From positions 1-55,900 of the forward strand of contig JAETRV010000016.1 in the NCBI GenBank assembly GCA_021770005.1: DNA of 55,900 nt, given 5' to 3'. The notes below the pieces were generated by a model that did not search any database, had not been told where the DNA came from, and saw only the letters and a list, made by a program, of their open reading frames with translations. Below are positions 8,416 to 16,340 of this stretch, piece after piece. The position numbers and the translations under genes were made by a program. The stretch comes from Anaerotruncus sp. (GTDB lineage Bacteria > Bacillota > Clostridia > Oscillospirales > Ruminococcaceae). Positions within the stretch are counted from its first letter, which is position 1. Every line of letters starts with the position of its first letter.

Positions 8416-9084
8416 ATGCTCTATGTGACGGGTGACATCCATGCGGATATTCGCCGATTAAAGGGCCGGGCGGCAAAACAACTAAAAAAAGGGGATACCC
8501 TGCTGGTCTGCGGGGATTTTGGGTTTTTGTGGGACGGCTCCCCCAAGGAGCACAGGCTGCTCGACTGGCTCGGCAAACGTCCTTATCAAATCCTGTTTGT
8601 TGAGGGCACTCACGACAATATCGACCTACTGTCCGGCTATCCGGAGGATACGCTTTATGGCGGGAAGGTGCGCCGGGTGAGCGGGAACTGCTGTCAGCTC
8701 CTGCGCGGCGAGTGCTATGAGATCGAGGGGAAACGCATCTTCGCATTGGGCGGGGGCGAAAGTACCGATATGGATATCCGTGTGGAAGGGGAAACCTGGT
8801 GGAGCGGTGAGCTGCCCTCCGCCGAAGAGCTGGCGCACGCGCGCGAAACGCTGGCGTCGCTCGATCAGCAGGTGGACTATATCATCACCCACAGCGTCGC
8901 CCCGACTGTCAACAAATTCCTCGACCGGGAACAGATGCAGATCAACCTGCTGTTGGCGTTTCTCAATGAGATCTCTGAGACGGTGCAGTTTAAGCGCTGG
9001 TATTTCGGAAGCTGCCATCTGGATAAGAATATCCCACCCAAATATTGTGCAGTCTATCAGGAGATCCTGCCGGTCAAAGATTAG
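8416..9084 (+). CDS. Cytosolic metallophosphoesterase
   Basis: A calcineurin-like phosphoesterase of 222 residues without signal peptide. The N-terminus carries the metal ligands TGDIHAD (about 5-11), followed by CGDFGF and the EGTHDN motif (GNHD-like with Thr for Asn), a GGGES stretch, and later THS. The GTHDN variant occurs in a clade of uncharacterised phage and Firmicute phosphoesterases. The substrate is unknown. AAAAGGGG precedes the start. The stop TAG runs directly into TAGGGGC, resembling a degenerate small-element end. Confidence 0.85.
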   Translation: MLYVTGDIHADIRRLKGRAAKQLKKGDTLLVCGDFGFLWDGSPKEHRLLDWLGKRPYQILFVEGTHDNIDLLSGYPEDTLYGGKVRRVSGNCCQLLRGECYEIEGKRIFALGGGESTDMDIRVEGETWWSGELPSAEELAHARETLASLDQQVDYIITHSVAPTVNKFLDREQMQINLLLAFLNEISETVQFKRWYFGSCHLDKNIPPKYCAVYQEILPVKD

Positions 9085-9178
9085 GGGCCGCTTCTTGCGG
9101 GTGAATCACCCGCCAAAGGGCGGAAGAGAGGACTTTTAGCAGGTGAAAAAACATCCTGCAAAAGATTTTGATAGCGCT
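9082..9178. repeat. Degenerate copy of the dispersed repeat
   Basis: After TAGGGGCCGC the segment GGGTGAATCACCCGCC...GGGCGGAAGAGAGGACTTTTAGCAGGTGAAAAAACATCCTGCAAAAGATTTTGATAG follows the order of the canonical repeat (GGGTGAATTGCCGC, GCGGCAAGAGGGGGCTTTTT, CCTGCAAAAGATTTT) with many substitutions. It looks like an old, decayed insertion. Confidence 0.5.
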
Positions 9179-9179
9179 A

Positions 9180-9216
9180 AAAAGGAGCATCCGGTTCCCT
9201 CCCGGATGCTCCTTTT
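9180..9216. terminator. Bidirectional terminator between phosphoesterase and M14 peptidase genes
   Basis: AAAAGGAGCATCCGG pairs with CCGGATGCTCCTTTT (15 bp, short loop). The A-run and T-run on either side fit termination from both convergent genes. A second hairpin (ATGGGGACGC/GCGTCCCCAT) follows at 9264-9287. Confidence 0.85.
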
Positions 9217-9329
9217 CGATCTGTATCTATAATAATTATATCAGTAAACCGTAATAAAAGCCAATGGGGACGCGGATGCGTCCCCATCAATCAATTTTGA
9301 TCCACTCTTGCAGCTTTGTTTCCTACGCA

Positions 9330-10232
9330 TTATAATAGAATAGAGATCAACAGCATCTCCAACAGACGCGCATAGATGGGTTCCAACTCCTCTACAGGGA
9401 GCGGATTCCTGCCGCGTCCGATCTCGATTGTGAATGCCGGGCGGTGCAGGCAGTCGATAAACCAGTCTTTAAACCCAGCGTGGGAAGCCATTGGGTCGGG
9501 CGGTACCAGCTTATAGCCCGACGCGGAAGCGAGCACCTGTGCCATGAGCTGTGACCGCGCGGGGGTATGCTGCCCATAACGATAATAGATCTCCTCCCCC
9601 TGGGAATGAAAGGCGTACGCCTGCCGGATCTGGAAGGTGGTGCAGAAATCCACCAGTGCCCGGCTCTCCGGCTCGCTGTGCGGGGTGGTCCCGCCATACC
9701 GGGTCGGTGCAGGGGCGCAGATGCCCGCCTGCTGTTCCAGCTGTTTGGCCAGCGGGTAACCCGCATCAAAATTGTGGTTTAGGTCGACCCCGCGCGCATT
9801 CGCCTGCCAGCGGGAGGTATCCCCGCCGCTCACCCGCTTGACAAACTCCGCAAGATGCTTTGCCGAACAGGGCCCATTCAGGGAAAGTTCCACCCCATCC
9901 GGGTTCAGGCAGGGGATCAGCACGACCGAACGGTTTTCAAGCGTCCTATTCACATCGATCTCTGCCAGCGGTTCCCCGGTCGCAATCGCGCGCAGCAGGT
10001 CCTCTGTAAACCGGAAGAGCAGCAATGTGGTCAGCCATTCCATCCCATGCACGCCGCCTACATACAGTGCGCCGTTGTACAGCTCCCCGATCCCAAACGC
10101 ATAGATGCTCCGCCCAAGCACCGATTTCCCAATCGGGAACACCTTCACAAACGGATAGGCCTCCCGCAGTTCACATGCCGCCCGGCGGATATTGGCGTAA
10201 CAGGGCGGCTGGGTGTAAAATCCGTCAAACAT
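9330..10232 (-). CDS. M14-family zinc carboxypeptidase (gamma-D-Glu-meso-DAP endopeptidase-like)
   Basis: Zinc peptidase of the M14 fold. Zinc ligands are in VHGMEW (HxxE) and AFHSQGEE; the substrate-binding RGVDLNHNFD and the catalytic glutamate in FTIEIGRG are present. Bacterial relatives (MpaA, EndoI) cleave cell-wall peptides, which is the likely role. No signal peptide is visible, so it may act on recycled or engulfed muropeptides. I choose the ATG at 10232 (300 residues) with AGAGGT 10 nt upstream; the GTG at 10244 lies inside that site. It is divergent from the Nudix gene. Confidence 0.85.
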   Translation of the reverse strand: MFDGFYTQPPCYANIRRAACELREAYPFVKVFPIGKSVLGRSIYAFGIGELYNGALYVGGVHGMEWLTTLLLFRFTEDLLRAIATGEPLAEIDVNRTLENRSVVLIPCLNPDGVELSLNGPCSAKHLAEFVKRVSGGDTSRWQANARGVDLNHNFDAGYPLAKQLEQQAGICAPAPTRYGGTTPHSEPESRALVDFCTTFQIRQAYAFHSQGEEIYYRYGQHTPARSQLMAQVLASASGYKLVPPDPMASHAGFKDWFIDCLHRPAFTIEIGRGRNPLPVEELEPIYARLLEMLLISILL

Positions 10233-10333
10233 CGTTCGTTTCACCTCTGTGCCAGTCTATGTGGCGCGGGGCATGTATTATAATCAAATTATTTGAAAAG
10301 ATTCTTTTTTGTTTTTCGATCATAGGAAAGGAG

Positions 10334-10349
10334 TGTTTCGCGTGAAACA
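10334..10349. promoter_or_regulatory. parS-like site (TGTTTCGCGTGAAACA)
   Basis: One mismatch from the ParB/Spo0J consensus TGTTTCACGTGAAACA. It overlaps the GTG start codon of the Nudix gene (10342) and abuts its ribosome site, about 17 kb from the origin on the dnaA side. Confidence 0.75.
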
Positions 10350-10884
10350 TTATGAAAAGAAAATCAGCTCCGAGCAGATTTATGACGGGATGATCGTCTC
10401 TCTGCGGCGGGACCAGGTCGAGCTGGAAAATGGGGACACCGCTCTGCGCGAGGTGATCGATCATCCGGGCGGTGTGGCGGTATTAGCGGTTGACTCGGAC
10501 GGCCAGATTCTGTTCGTTTCCCAATACCGCTACGCAATGCAGGAGGAACTGATCGAACTGCCCGCCGGTAAACTCGAACGCGGGGAGGACCCCGCTGCCG
10601 CCGGGATGCGGGAGCTGGAAGAGGAATGTGGGTGCATCGCCGGAAGGTTCGAGCCGCTCGGCAAGCTCTATCCAACCTGTGCTTATGATACCGAGGTGAT
10701 CTATCTTTACTTAGCGCAGGACCTGCGCCCCTCCAAACAGCATCTGGATGAAGGGGAATTTTTGACCGTCCGGAAGATTCCCGCCCAAGAGGCGCTGCGG
10801 ATGGCTCTGGCCGGTGAGCTGCCCGATGCAAAAACCCAAGTCGGCATCCTAAAATGGCACGCAATGCAGCAGGAAAAAGCCTAA
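10342..10884 (+). CDS. ADP-ribose pyrophosphatase, Nudix family (NudF-like)
   Basis: A 180-residue Nudix hydrolase that probably splits ADP-ribose and related nucleoside diphosphate sugars. The complete Nudix box G-x5-E-x7-RELEEECG is visible beginning GKLERGED. The upstream proline/tyrosine pattern VSQYRYA and the acidic GEFLTVRK region match NudF. The start is GTG at 10342, set by AGGAAAGGAG eight bases upstream; an ATG at 10309 has no ribosome site. The start codon lies inside a parS-like palindrome, so ParB binding could influence it. Confidence 0.9.
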   Translation: MKHYEKKISSEQIYDGMIVSLRRDQVELENGDTALREVIDHPGGVAVLAVDSDGQILFVSQYRYAMQEELIELPAGKLERGEDPAAAGMRELEEECGCIAGRFEPLGKLYPTCAYDTEVIYLYLAQDLRPSKQHLDEGEFLTVRKIPAQEALRMALAGELPDAKTQVGILKWHAMQQEKA

Positions 10885-11086
10885 CAAACCCTTTTATTGC
10901 AATTTTTTTGGAAAATAATTCTTTCCGCGGTCTGCATGATTGATGCATTCATTGTACACACTAACTCCGAAATAAAAGTTTTATTTCACGACCTTTGTGC
11001 CGTCCATCCTCAGGAATCTGATCTTTTTTTGGATGGCCTCTGTTTCGCAATCGCTTTTCCCAGTTTATTTTGAAAGGAAGTTTACA

Positions 11087-12064
11087 ATGAAAGCGTTTAT
11101 CTGTACCTTTATGACGCTGGCTTTGGTCTTCTCGATGACAGCCTGCTCCTCTCGTAAGAGCGAGACGCCCTCTTCCAGCGCGGAACCCTCCTCTTCGTTT
11201 GAATCTTCCTCCGCTCCGCCGGTCTCCTCGATCGCGCCTTCCTCCGAGCCTTCCTCTTCCATGTCCAAGCCGGAGATCGTGGAGGATATCGAGAGTGGCG
11301 CATCCAATCTGAAATCCAATGTGGAAAGTATGGTCACCCCGACCATGAGCACCGATTTTGACAAAATCGGTGCTCTTGATGCTGCACAGGTCAAATGGGG
11401 GCCGGGGGTGCAGGTGGATGAGCAGAACCGCACGACCGGCAGCGAGATGATGCAGGAGCAGTACGGCGGATTTGGCGCCTACTTTATCGCGCCCGAAGGC
11501 TGCGGCAAGCTCTACCTGACCTTTGACGAAGGATATGAAAACGGGTATACCCCGCAAATTCTCGATGTACTTAAGGAGAAGCAGGTCAGCGCAGTTTTTT
11601 TTGTAACGCTTCCGTTTGTCAAATCCGAGCCGGAACTCATCCAACGGATGATCGACGAGGGGCATGTCGTCGGCAACCACACCAGCCACCACTGGAATCC
11701 CACCCAGAAATCGCTGGATGAAGCGGCACAGGACATCCGCGAACTGCATGACTATATGAAAGACACCTTTGATTATGAGATGAGCCTCTACCGCCCGCCC
11801 GAGGGGGCGTTCAGTGAGCAGACGCTGGCGATGGTCCAGCAGATGGGATACACCACTGCGCTCTGGAGCTTCGCCTATGCCGACTGGGACCCGAACAATC
11901 AGATGGGGTATGAAAAAGCGCTCGAGCGCACCTGCCGGTTTATCCACGAAGGCGGAATCTACCTGCTTCATGCGGTGAGCAAGGACAACGCCGAGATTCT
12001 TGGCGAGCTGATCGACAACATCCGGGACAAGGGTCTGACTGTCTCTAAATGGGATTTGAGCTGA
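11087..12064 (+). CDS. PdaA-like polysaccharide deacetylase lipoprotein
   Basis: A NodB-fold deacetylase most like PdaA, which removes N-acetyl groups from muramic acid for spore-cortex muramic-delta-lactam. From the ATG at 11087 (325 residues; AAAGGAAG upstream) it has a lipoprotein signal with Cys in MTACSS, a Ser/Glu/Pro-rich linker, then LTFDEGYENGYT and GNHTSHHW, the metal-binding motifs, and RPPEGAFS and LLHAV. PdaA usually has FDNGYE or FDDGYE; Glu here replaces that residue. The role in sporulation is inference. Confidence 0.88.
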   Translation: MKAFICTFMTLALVFSMTACSSRKSETPSSSAEPSSSFESSSAPPVSSIAPSSEPSSSMSKPEIVEDIESGASNLKSNVESMVTPTMSTDFDKIGALDAAQVKWGPGVQVDEQNRTTGSEMMQEQYGGFGAYFIAPEGCGKLYLTFDEGYENGYTPQILDVLKEKQVSAVFFVTLPFVKSEPELIQRMIDEGHVVGNHTSHHWNPTQKSLDEAAQDIRELHDYMKDTFDYEMSLYRPPEGAFSEQTLAMVQQMGYTTALWSFAYADWDPNNQMGYEKALERTCRFIHEGGIYLLHAVSKDNAEILGELIDNIRDKGLTVSKWDLS

Positions 12065-12068
12065 AAAA

Positions 12069-12109
12069 GTGAGGTCTTGCAGTTTTCCGCAAGGCCTCAC
12101 TCATTTTTT
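12069..12109. terminator. Bidirectional terminator after the pdaA-like gene
   Basis: GTGAGGTCTTGC and GCAAGGCCTCAC form a 12-bp stem (one G:T) with loop AGTTTTCC, followed by TCATTTTTT. The tail overlaps the stop codon of the convergent glycosyltransferase gene. Confidence 0.9.
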
Positions 12110-13223
12110 ATTCGATCAAAACTGTTTTAGGCCGGCTCTCCAAAAGCCCGGACTGGCTGCACCATTGCACAAACTCTTCTACAATATCAATTTGCAGCTG
12201 GTATTCACCGGCTGTGGCAGGCAGCTGAACCGGCATGAACAGACGCATCCTGTCTCCAAAAAAAGCAGGCGGCTCAAACCGCGGATACTCCCAACCATAA
12301 ACCTCCCCTTTGTGGTCAAACCAATGATAGGAGAAAAAGACATCTTTTTTTGATAACAGCGGCTTTACCCGTTCCGGGATGTTCAATTCGATCTCTGCAG
12401 TATAGGAAAGCTCCTTTTTCATGACCTCCGGCAGGCGAATGCTGATGATATCGCCATATCCCCGGCTGTCCGCCGTCTCTTCGCAGAAAGTTCCGATATT
12501 CTCTGTCTCATAAAGATAATAACAATCGCACCCATTTCCCGGCAACAAGCGTTCATAATACCTGACCTTCTCCTCCCTTTTTTCTCTGCTGTTCCAGACC
12601 AAATCCCAGTGTTGGATGCAAAACTGATGAATCACTGCATTTTTGCCTACCACACCAAAATGGGTATGGATATGGTTTGGGAGGTTCATAATCGCGGGAA
12701 GGTTCCTGTGAAGCCTCATTTGGGAATCCGGCAGCCAGGGAGAGGTTGCAATATATTCTGTGGAGGAGATATACCATTTTCTCGGAATCCAATATGCCGC
12801 CTTTGTTCGGTCCGAGATATATTGTTGAAGCAGCTCCCGCGTACACTCTTCACTTAATGTTTCATCGTCATCTATTCTAAAAATCCACTCTTTTGTACAG
12901 AGATTGAGAATATCGATCGCACAGTGCTCTGGGTAGCCTTTTCCAACAATCACTTCCACCCGGTCCGCCACTTTTAAAACTTCCTCATAGGCATGTTTAT
13001 CTGTGCTGTCCAGAATCACACACAGTTCATCCTTGAGCGGGATAAGAGAATGTAGCAGGGATAGTAACCGGTCCAGATGGACCGCTCGAGTCACCACTAC
13101 AAAGGAAATGCTGCTTTCCCGCGGCTTTATAAGTTTTTCATCCTGCTCGATAAAAGTAGCGATCTTATTTTCAAGTCCAAAAGAAGAGGGGGTTGCAGAT
13201 ATTCCAATATTAGAATCCTCCAT
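12108..13223 (-). CDS. Glycosyltransferase-like protein with C-terminal beta domain
   Basis: The N-terminal half looks like a GT-A family 2 glycosyltransferase: VVVTR (about 42-46), CVILDS, and a DXD-type RIDDDE (116-121). The last hundred residues form a separate domain with SYHWFDHKGEVYGWEYPRF and VEEFVQWC, resembling the C-terminal domain of the methyltransferase at 40077-41510. The gene is visibly AT-richer and uses more AT-ending codons than its neighbours, suggesting acquisition. GAAAGGAAG precedes the ATG; tandem palindromes lie just upstream. Target sugar and acceptor are unknown; surface polysaccharide modification is a guess. Confidence 0.75.
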   Translation of the reverse strand: MEDSNIGISATPSSFGLENKIATFIEQDEKLIKPRESSISFVVVTRAVHLDRLLSLLHSLIPLKDELCVILDSTDKHAYEEVLKVADRVEVIVGKGYPEHCAIDILNLCTKEWIFRIDDDETLSEECTRELLQQYISDRTKAAYWIPRKWYISSTEYIATSPWLPDSQMRLHRNLPAIMNLPNHIHTHFGVVGKNAVIHQFCIQHWDLVWNSREKREEKVRYYERLLPGNGCDCYYLYETENIGTFCEETADSRGYGDIISIRLPEVMKKELSYTAEIELNIPERVKPLLSKKDVFFSYHWFDHKGEVYGWEYPRFEPPAFFGDRMRLFMPVQLPATAGEYQLQIDIVEEFVQWCSQSGLLESRPKTVLIE

Positions 13224-13251
13224 CTGGTAAACTTCCTTTCTCCAACGGGAA

Positions 13252-13336
13252 GTTTTACTGCTTTCTTTAGAAAGCAGTAAAACGGACGTCCGTTTTACTG
13301 CTTTCTTTAGAAAGCAGTAAAACGGACGTCCGTTTT
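13252..13336. repeat. Two tandem 40-bp units, each a double palindrome
   Basis: Unit 13252-13291 is repeated exactly at 13292-13331, then GTTTT begins a third. Each unit holds a hairpin with a 14-bp stem (GTTTTACTGCTTTC / GAAAGCAGTAAAAC, loop TTTA) and the palindrome GGACGTCC, itself extended to AACGGACGTCCGTT. It lies 28 bp upstream of the glycosyltransferase start and downstream of the Na/Pi transporter stop. Confidence 0.9.
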
Positions 13337-13388
13337 CTCTTCTATTTCATTTTTGTGGGAATCTGAACGATCGCGCCAGACCGAAGCC

Positions 13389-15161
13389 TTATTTCTTAAT
13401 CCGGTTTAGGTATTTCGTCGTATAAACAATATATTTATCCTGATAGCTCTCGCTCTGTACCTGTGCCTTTTTGTAGAGATGCCGGTCGATCGACTTGCGG
13501 TCGCCATCATAAGTGCCAACCGATTCCGCCACGTTGGAGCAAAGGTCCGCAATCCGCTCAATATTGCTCAAAGCCTCGACAAATGGGAAAGCCGAATCCA
13601 GCGTACATTTTCCCTTGCGCAGACGCTCGAAATGCTTGTCCCTCAGAATCTGTTCCATCTCGTCGACCACCTCTTCGAGCGGTTCCACATTCTGCGCGAC
13701 CTGCACGTTTGCCCTTTTGAACGCCTCTATTGCGAGGTCCAGAATCTCCTTGACCGCCTCGCTGATCACATGCATCTCTTCAGATGCACGTTTGGAGAGG
13801 CTCGATTTGCTCTGGAACAACTTTTCAGCACATTCCGCTATATTTTGCGCATGATCCGCAACCCGCTCGAATTCACCGCAGGTATGCAGCAGCTCTGAAA
13901 CTTCCCGGCTTTCGCCCTCGGAAAGCTCCCTTTCCGAGAGGGTCAATAGATAGGTCTCCACCCGGTTTTCCAGCTTGTCCACAACTTCTTCATTCTCATT
14001 GATCCGGTCGACTGTCTTGGGGTCAAAGGCATCCAGCAGGGACACTGCATTGATAAAATTGTGCCGCGCAACCACCGCCATCTGCACCACTGCTTCCCGC
14101 GCATGCTCAAGCGCGAGGCCGGGGGAAACCATCAAACGGTCATCAAGAGTGACCGTTGTGATGTCGATTTCATTGCTCTGCGGATCGTCCTTGACAACGG
14201 TACAGGCGATCTTTTCCAGCATCCCGGCAAACGGGATAAACAGCAGGGTCGCCACGACATTAAAAATCGTGTGGAAGTTCGCAATACCGCCCTTGTCAAT
14301 CGAGAGGTCCCAAAACGGGAATCCAACCGTATACTGGATTGCATAACAACCAATCAGAAATACAATGGTACCCAGAATATTGAAGGTGATATGCACACAT
14401 GCTGCACGCTTTGCATTTTTAGAAGCACCGATCGACGCCAGAATCGGGGTGATCGTCGTACCGATATTCTGGCCCATGATGATCGGGAATGCCATCGCAT
14501 AGGTGATCTGCCCGGTCGAAGAGAGGGCTTGCAGGATACCGACCGACGCGGACGACGACTGAATCACCGCAGTGACCACCGCACCGACAATGACGCCAAG
14601 CAGCGGGATGCTTCCAAACGCCGCGAACATCTGGGAGAAGGCGGGCAGTTCGGCAAGCGGTTTGACAGCGGCCTCCATTGAGAACATCCCTGTGAACAGG
14701 ATGCCAAACCCCAGCAGGATCTGCCCGATATCCTTGCGGCGGGCACGCTTGGACCCCATAAACAGCAGGATACCAATCAAAGAGGCAAGCGGCGCGAGGG
14801 TGGTCGGTTTGAGGATACTCAGGATAAAGTTGGAGGATTCCAGATCGGTCAGGCGGATGATATGCGCCGTGATCGTTGTACCGATATTCGCGCCCATGAT
14901 CACCCCGATTGCATTGCGCAGTTTGAGCACCCGCGCATTGACCAAGCCGACAACAATAACCGTTGTCGCCGAAGAGGACTGAATCGCGGCGGTAACCAAT
15001 GCACCGAGCAAAGCCGCTTTAAAGATATTGCTTGTCAGTTTTTCCAGCGTGCTTTCGAGCCGCCCTCCTGAAATCCGCTCGAGGCCGGAGCCGAGGATCG
15101 ACATCCCATAGAGGAAGAGCGCAAGCCCGCCAAACATTGAAATCAAACTAAATACATCCAT
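13389..15161 (-). CDS. Na/Pi cotransporter family protein with PhoU-like domain
   Basis: A 590-residue membrane protein of the NptA/YjbB type, for sodium-coupled phosphate movement. The two inverted transmembrane halves each carry the QSSSA signature (AAIQSSSATTV near 60 and AVIQSSSASVG near 200). The last third (about 345-550) is soluble and helical with PhoU-like repeats, which is usual for this subfamily. The start at ATG 15161 fits the family N-terminus (MDVFSLISMFGGLALFLYG), but no good ribosome site precedes it; a short upstream reading frame with a strong site overlaps it. Confidence 0.92.
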   Translation of the reverse strand: MDVFSLISMFGGLALFLYGMSILGSGLERISGGRLESTLEKLTSNIFKAALLGALVTAAIQSSSATTVIVVGLVNARVLKLRNAIGVIMGANIGTTITAHIIRLTDLESSNFILSILKPTTLAPLASLIGILLFMGSKRARRKDIGQILLGFGILFTGMFSMEAAVKPLAELPAFSQMFAAFGSIPLLGVIVGAVVTAVIQSSSASVGILQALSSTGQITYAMAFPIIMGQNIGTTITPILASIGASKNAKRAACVHITFNILGTIVFLIGCYAIQYTVGFPFWDLSIDKGGIANFHTIFNVVATLLFIPFAGMLEKIACTVVKDDPQSNEIDITTVTLDDRLMVSPGLALEHAREAVVQMAVVARHNFINAVSLLDAFDPKTVDRINENEEVVDKLENRVETYLLTLSERELSEGESREVSELLHTCGEFERVADHAQNIAECAEKLFQSKSSLSKRASEEMHVISEAVKEILDLAIEAFKRANVQVAQNVEPLEEVVDEMEQILRDKHFERLRKGKCTLDSAFPFVEALSNIERIADLCSNVAESVGTYDGDRKSIDRHLYKKAQVQSESYQDKYIVYTTKYLNRIKK

Positions 15162-15201
15162 TCACATTCACCATTTCTTCTTTCACATTCTTTTTACTCA
15201 C
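15148..15201 (-). CDS. Possible 17-residue leader peptide overlapping the Na/Pi transporter start
   Basis: A GTG at 15201 preceded by AGGAGG (10-nt spacing) opens a frame VSKKNVKEEMVNVNGCI that ends in TAG at 15148, 11 bases inside the transporter gene. The transporter ATG itself has no clear ribosome site, so translational coupling from this peptide is plausible. It is highly charged and resembles nothing I know. It could equally be chance, with the AGGAGG being unused. Confidence 0.3.
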   Translation of the reverse strand: MSKKNVKEEMVNVNGCI

Positions 15202-15514
15202 TTCTTTTACGCCTCCTATTATATCGGATCGGCCTACTTTTGTATACCCTCTGCCCGCAAATTTGCAGTTTGTTACAAACCATCCCCCCCAATGCAGCAT
15301 GGATTGGGGGGATTTGCCAACTTTTTTGCAGTTTTCCTTTGAATACCCCATTCAATTTTCAACAAAAGCCGGTTTAAACAGGGGGAAAAGATAAATTATA
15401 AACCGCTTTACAGCCCTTATTGTGCTGTGCAGCCTGCTTTGGGTCCTCACACTTTCCAGCCTATCCCTTGAAAAAAATAGGGCGGAATGGTATGATAGAG
15501 TACAGATTATCGTT
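15162..15514. other. Intergenic region upstream of the Na/Pi transporter
   Basis: Apart from the possible leader frame I see a TATAAT-like -10 on the minus strand near 15216-15224, and a hairpin ATCCCCCC...GGGGGGAT at 15282-15313. No gene is supported here. Confidence 0.4.
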
Positions 15515-15700
15515 TTTAGAACCTGTCCAATATCTAAAAGCTTTACTCAATTTTTCTCGAAAAATTGCAGGGTCGAGGGGCAGCGCCCCCGCCGCCGCGC
15601 GCACTGCGAGCCGCAGCGAAGCGTTTCGGAGCGCAACCGCCGCAGACGGCCCTTAGCGCGAAGATGCGGCGGAACAGGTCCTCGGGAGAAACCGGCGGGC
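15515..15700. repeat. Large-element copy with only its left end
   Basis: It starts TTAGAACCTGTCCAATATC and continues AAAAGCTTTACTCAATTTTT-CTCGAAAAATTG, GGGGCAGCGCCCCC, the GC-rich GAAGCGTTTCGGAGCGCAAC module and GATGCGGCGGAAC. It lacks the GGGGGCTTTTT hairpin and the right terminal repeat. The lipoprotein gene follows immediately. Confidence 0.75.
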
Positions 15701-15713
15701 AAGAGGTATTTAC

Positions 15714-16340
15714 ATGAAAAGAATCCTGTTTGCACTTTTGATTTTTACCCTGATCCTGGCCACAGGATGTCAAAAGGGCACAAAACAACCGGAAATCGTG
15801 CCCTTTCAAATGGCGCCTTCTACAGATGGGGTTGACTTGTTTTTGGAGCTTGCCGATGATTTTGACCATGCGGATGCCGGAAGTTGTTACGCCATTGCCC
15901 CATCGGAAATCTCCGCGCAATATGGTTTCTATCTTTTTAAATTTGATGGTTCCTGTGCGAGCTACCTGTTGTACGAGAACATTGTCTACCCGCTCGGGGA
16001 ATGGTTTGGGGGCTATGGGGCGACCTCTTTTGCTATCGCTGATTTGAGCGGCGACGGCAAACCCGAATTATATTTCACCTGTTCCTGGGGTTCGGGGATA
16101 CATCGCTCCCAGGTGGGATATTTTGATCCTGCTGACCGTCAGGTGCTCCTGTTTCCCTTTTCTGATATTGGGCATGACTTGGTACTTGCGCCGGATAAGG
16201 ATGGTATCCTGACCGTTTACCGGGCGGCAGAATGTGATGCCAGATCATTTGTGGAGATTGCGCTGTCCGCTGGGGAAAAAGCTGCGTCGATCCACTGGGA
16301 AGGGGAACGGATCACCTTAAAAAGTGATTGGAAACAATGA
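15714..16340 (+). CDS. Putative lipoprotein of unknown function
   Basis: A 208-residue product with a lipoprotein signal: MKRILFALLIF, hydrophobic core, lipobox LATGC. The mature part contains DLSGDGKPELYFTC, an FG-GAP/EF-hand-like DxxGDGxxE loop, so a beta-propeller-like or calcium-binding repeat fragment is possible. AAGAGG lies upstream of the ATG, directly at the edge of a dispersed repeat. Its stop overlaps the downstream ATG in ATGA, suggesting coupling to the FUSC-like gene. No function can be assigned. Confidence 0.75.
   Translation: MKRILFALLIFTLILATGCQKGTKQPEIVPFQMAPSTDGVDLFLELADDFDHADAGSCYAIAPSEISAQYGFYLFKFDGSCASYLLYENIVYPLGEWFGGYGATSFAIADLSGDGKPELYFTCSWGSGIHRSQVGYFDPADRQVLLFPFSDIGHDLVLAPDKDGILTVYRAAECDARSFVEIALSAGEKAASIHWEGERITLKSDWKQ

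Noticed and set aside
10236-10252. CGTTTCACCTC near the M14 gene start as a parS half-site
   Set aside because: Only one half of the palindrome is present.
10961-12100. 379-residue minus-strand open frame
   Set aside because: Antisense of the PdaA-like gene; low-complexity basic composition and no start signal.
13252-13336. CRISPR-like array
   Set aside because: Only two and a bit units, exactly tandem without unique spacers, and no cas genes.
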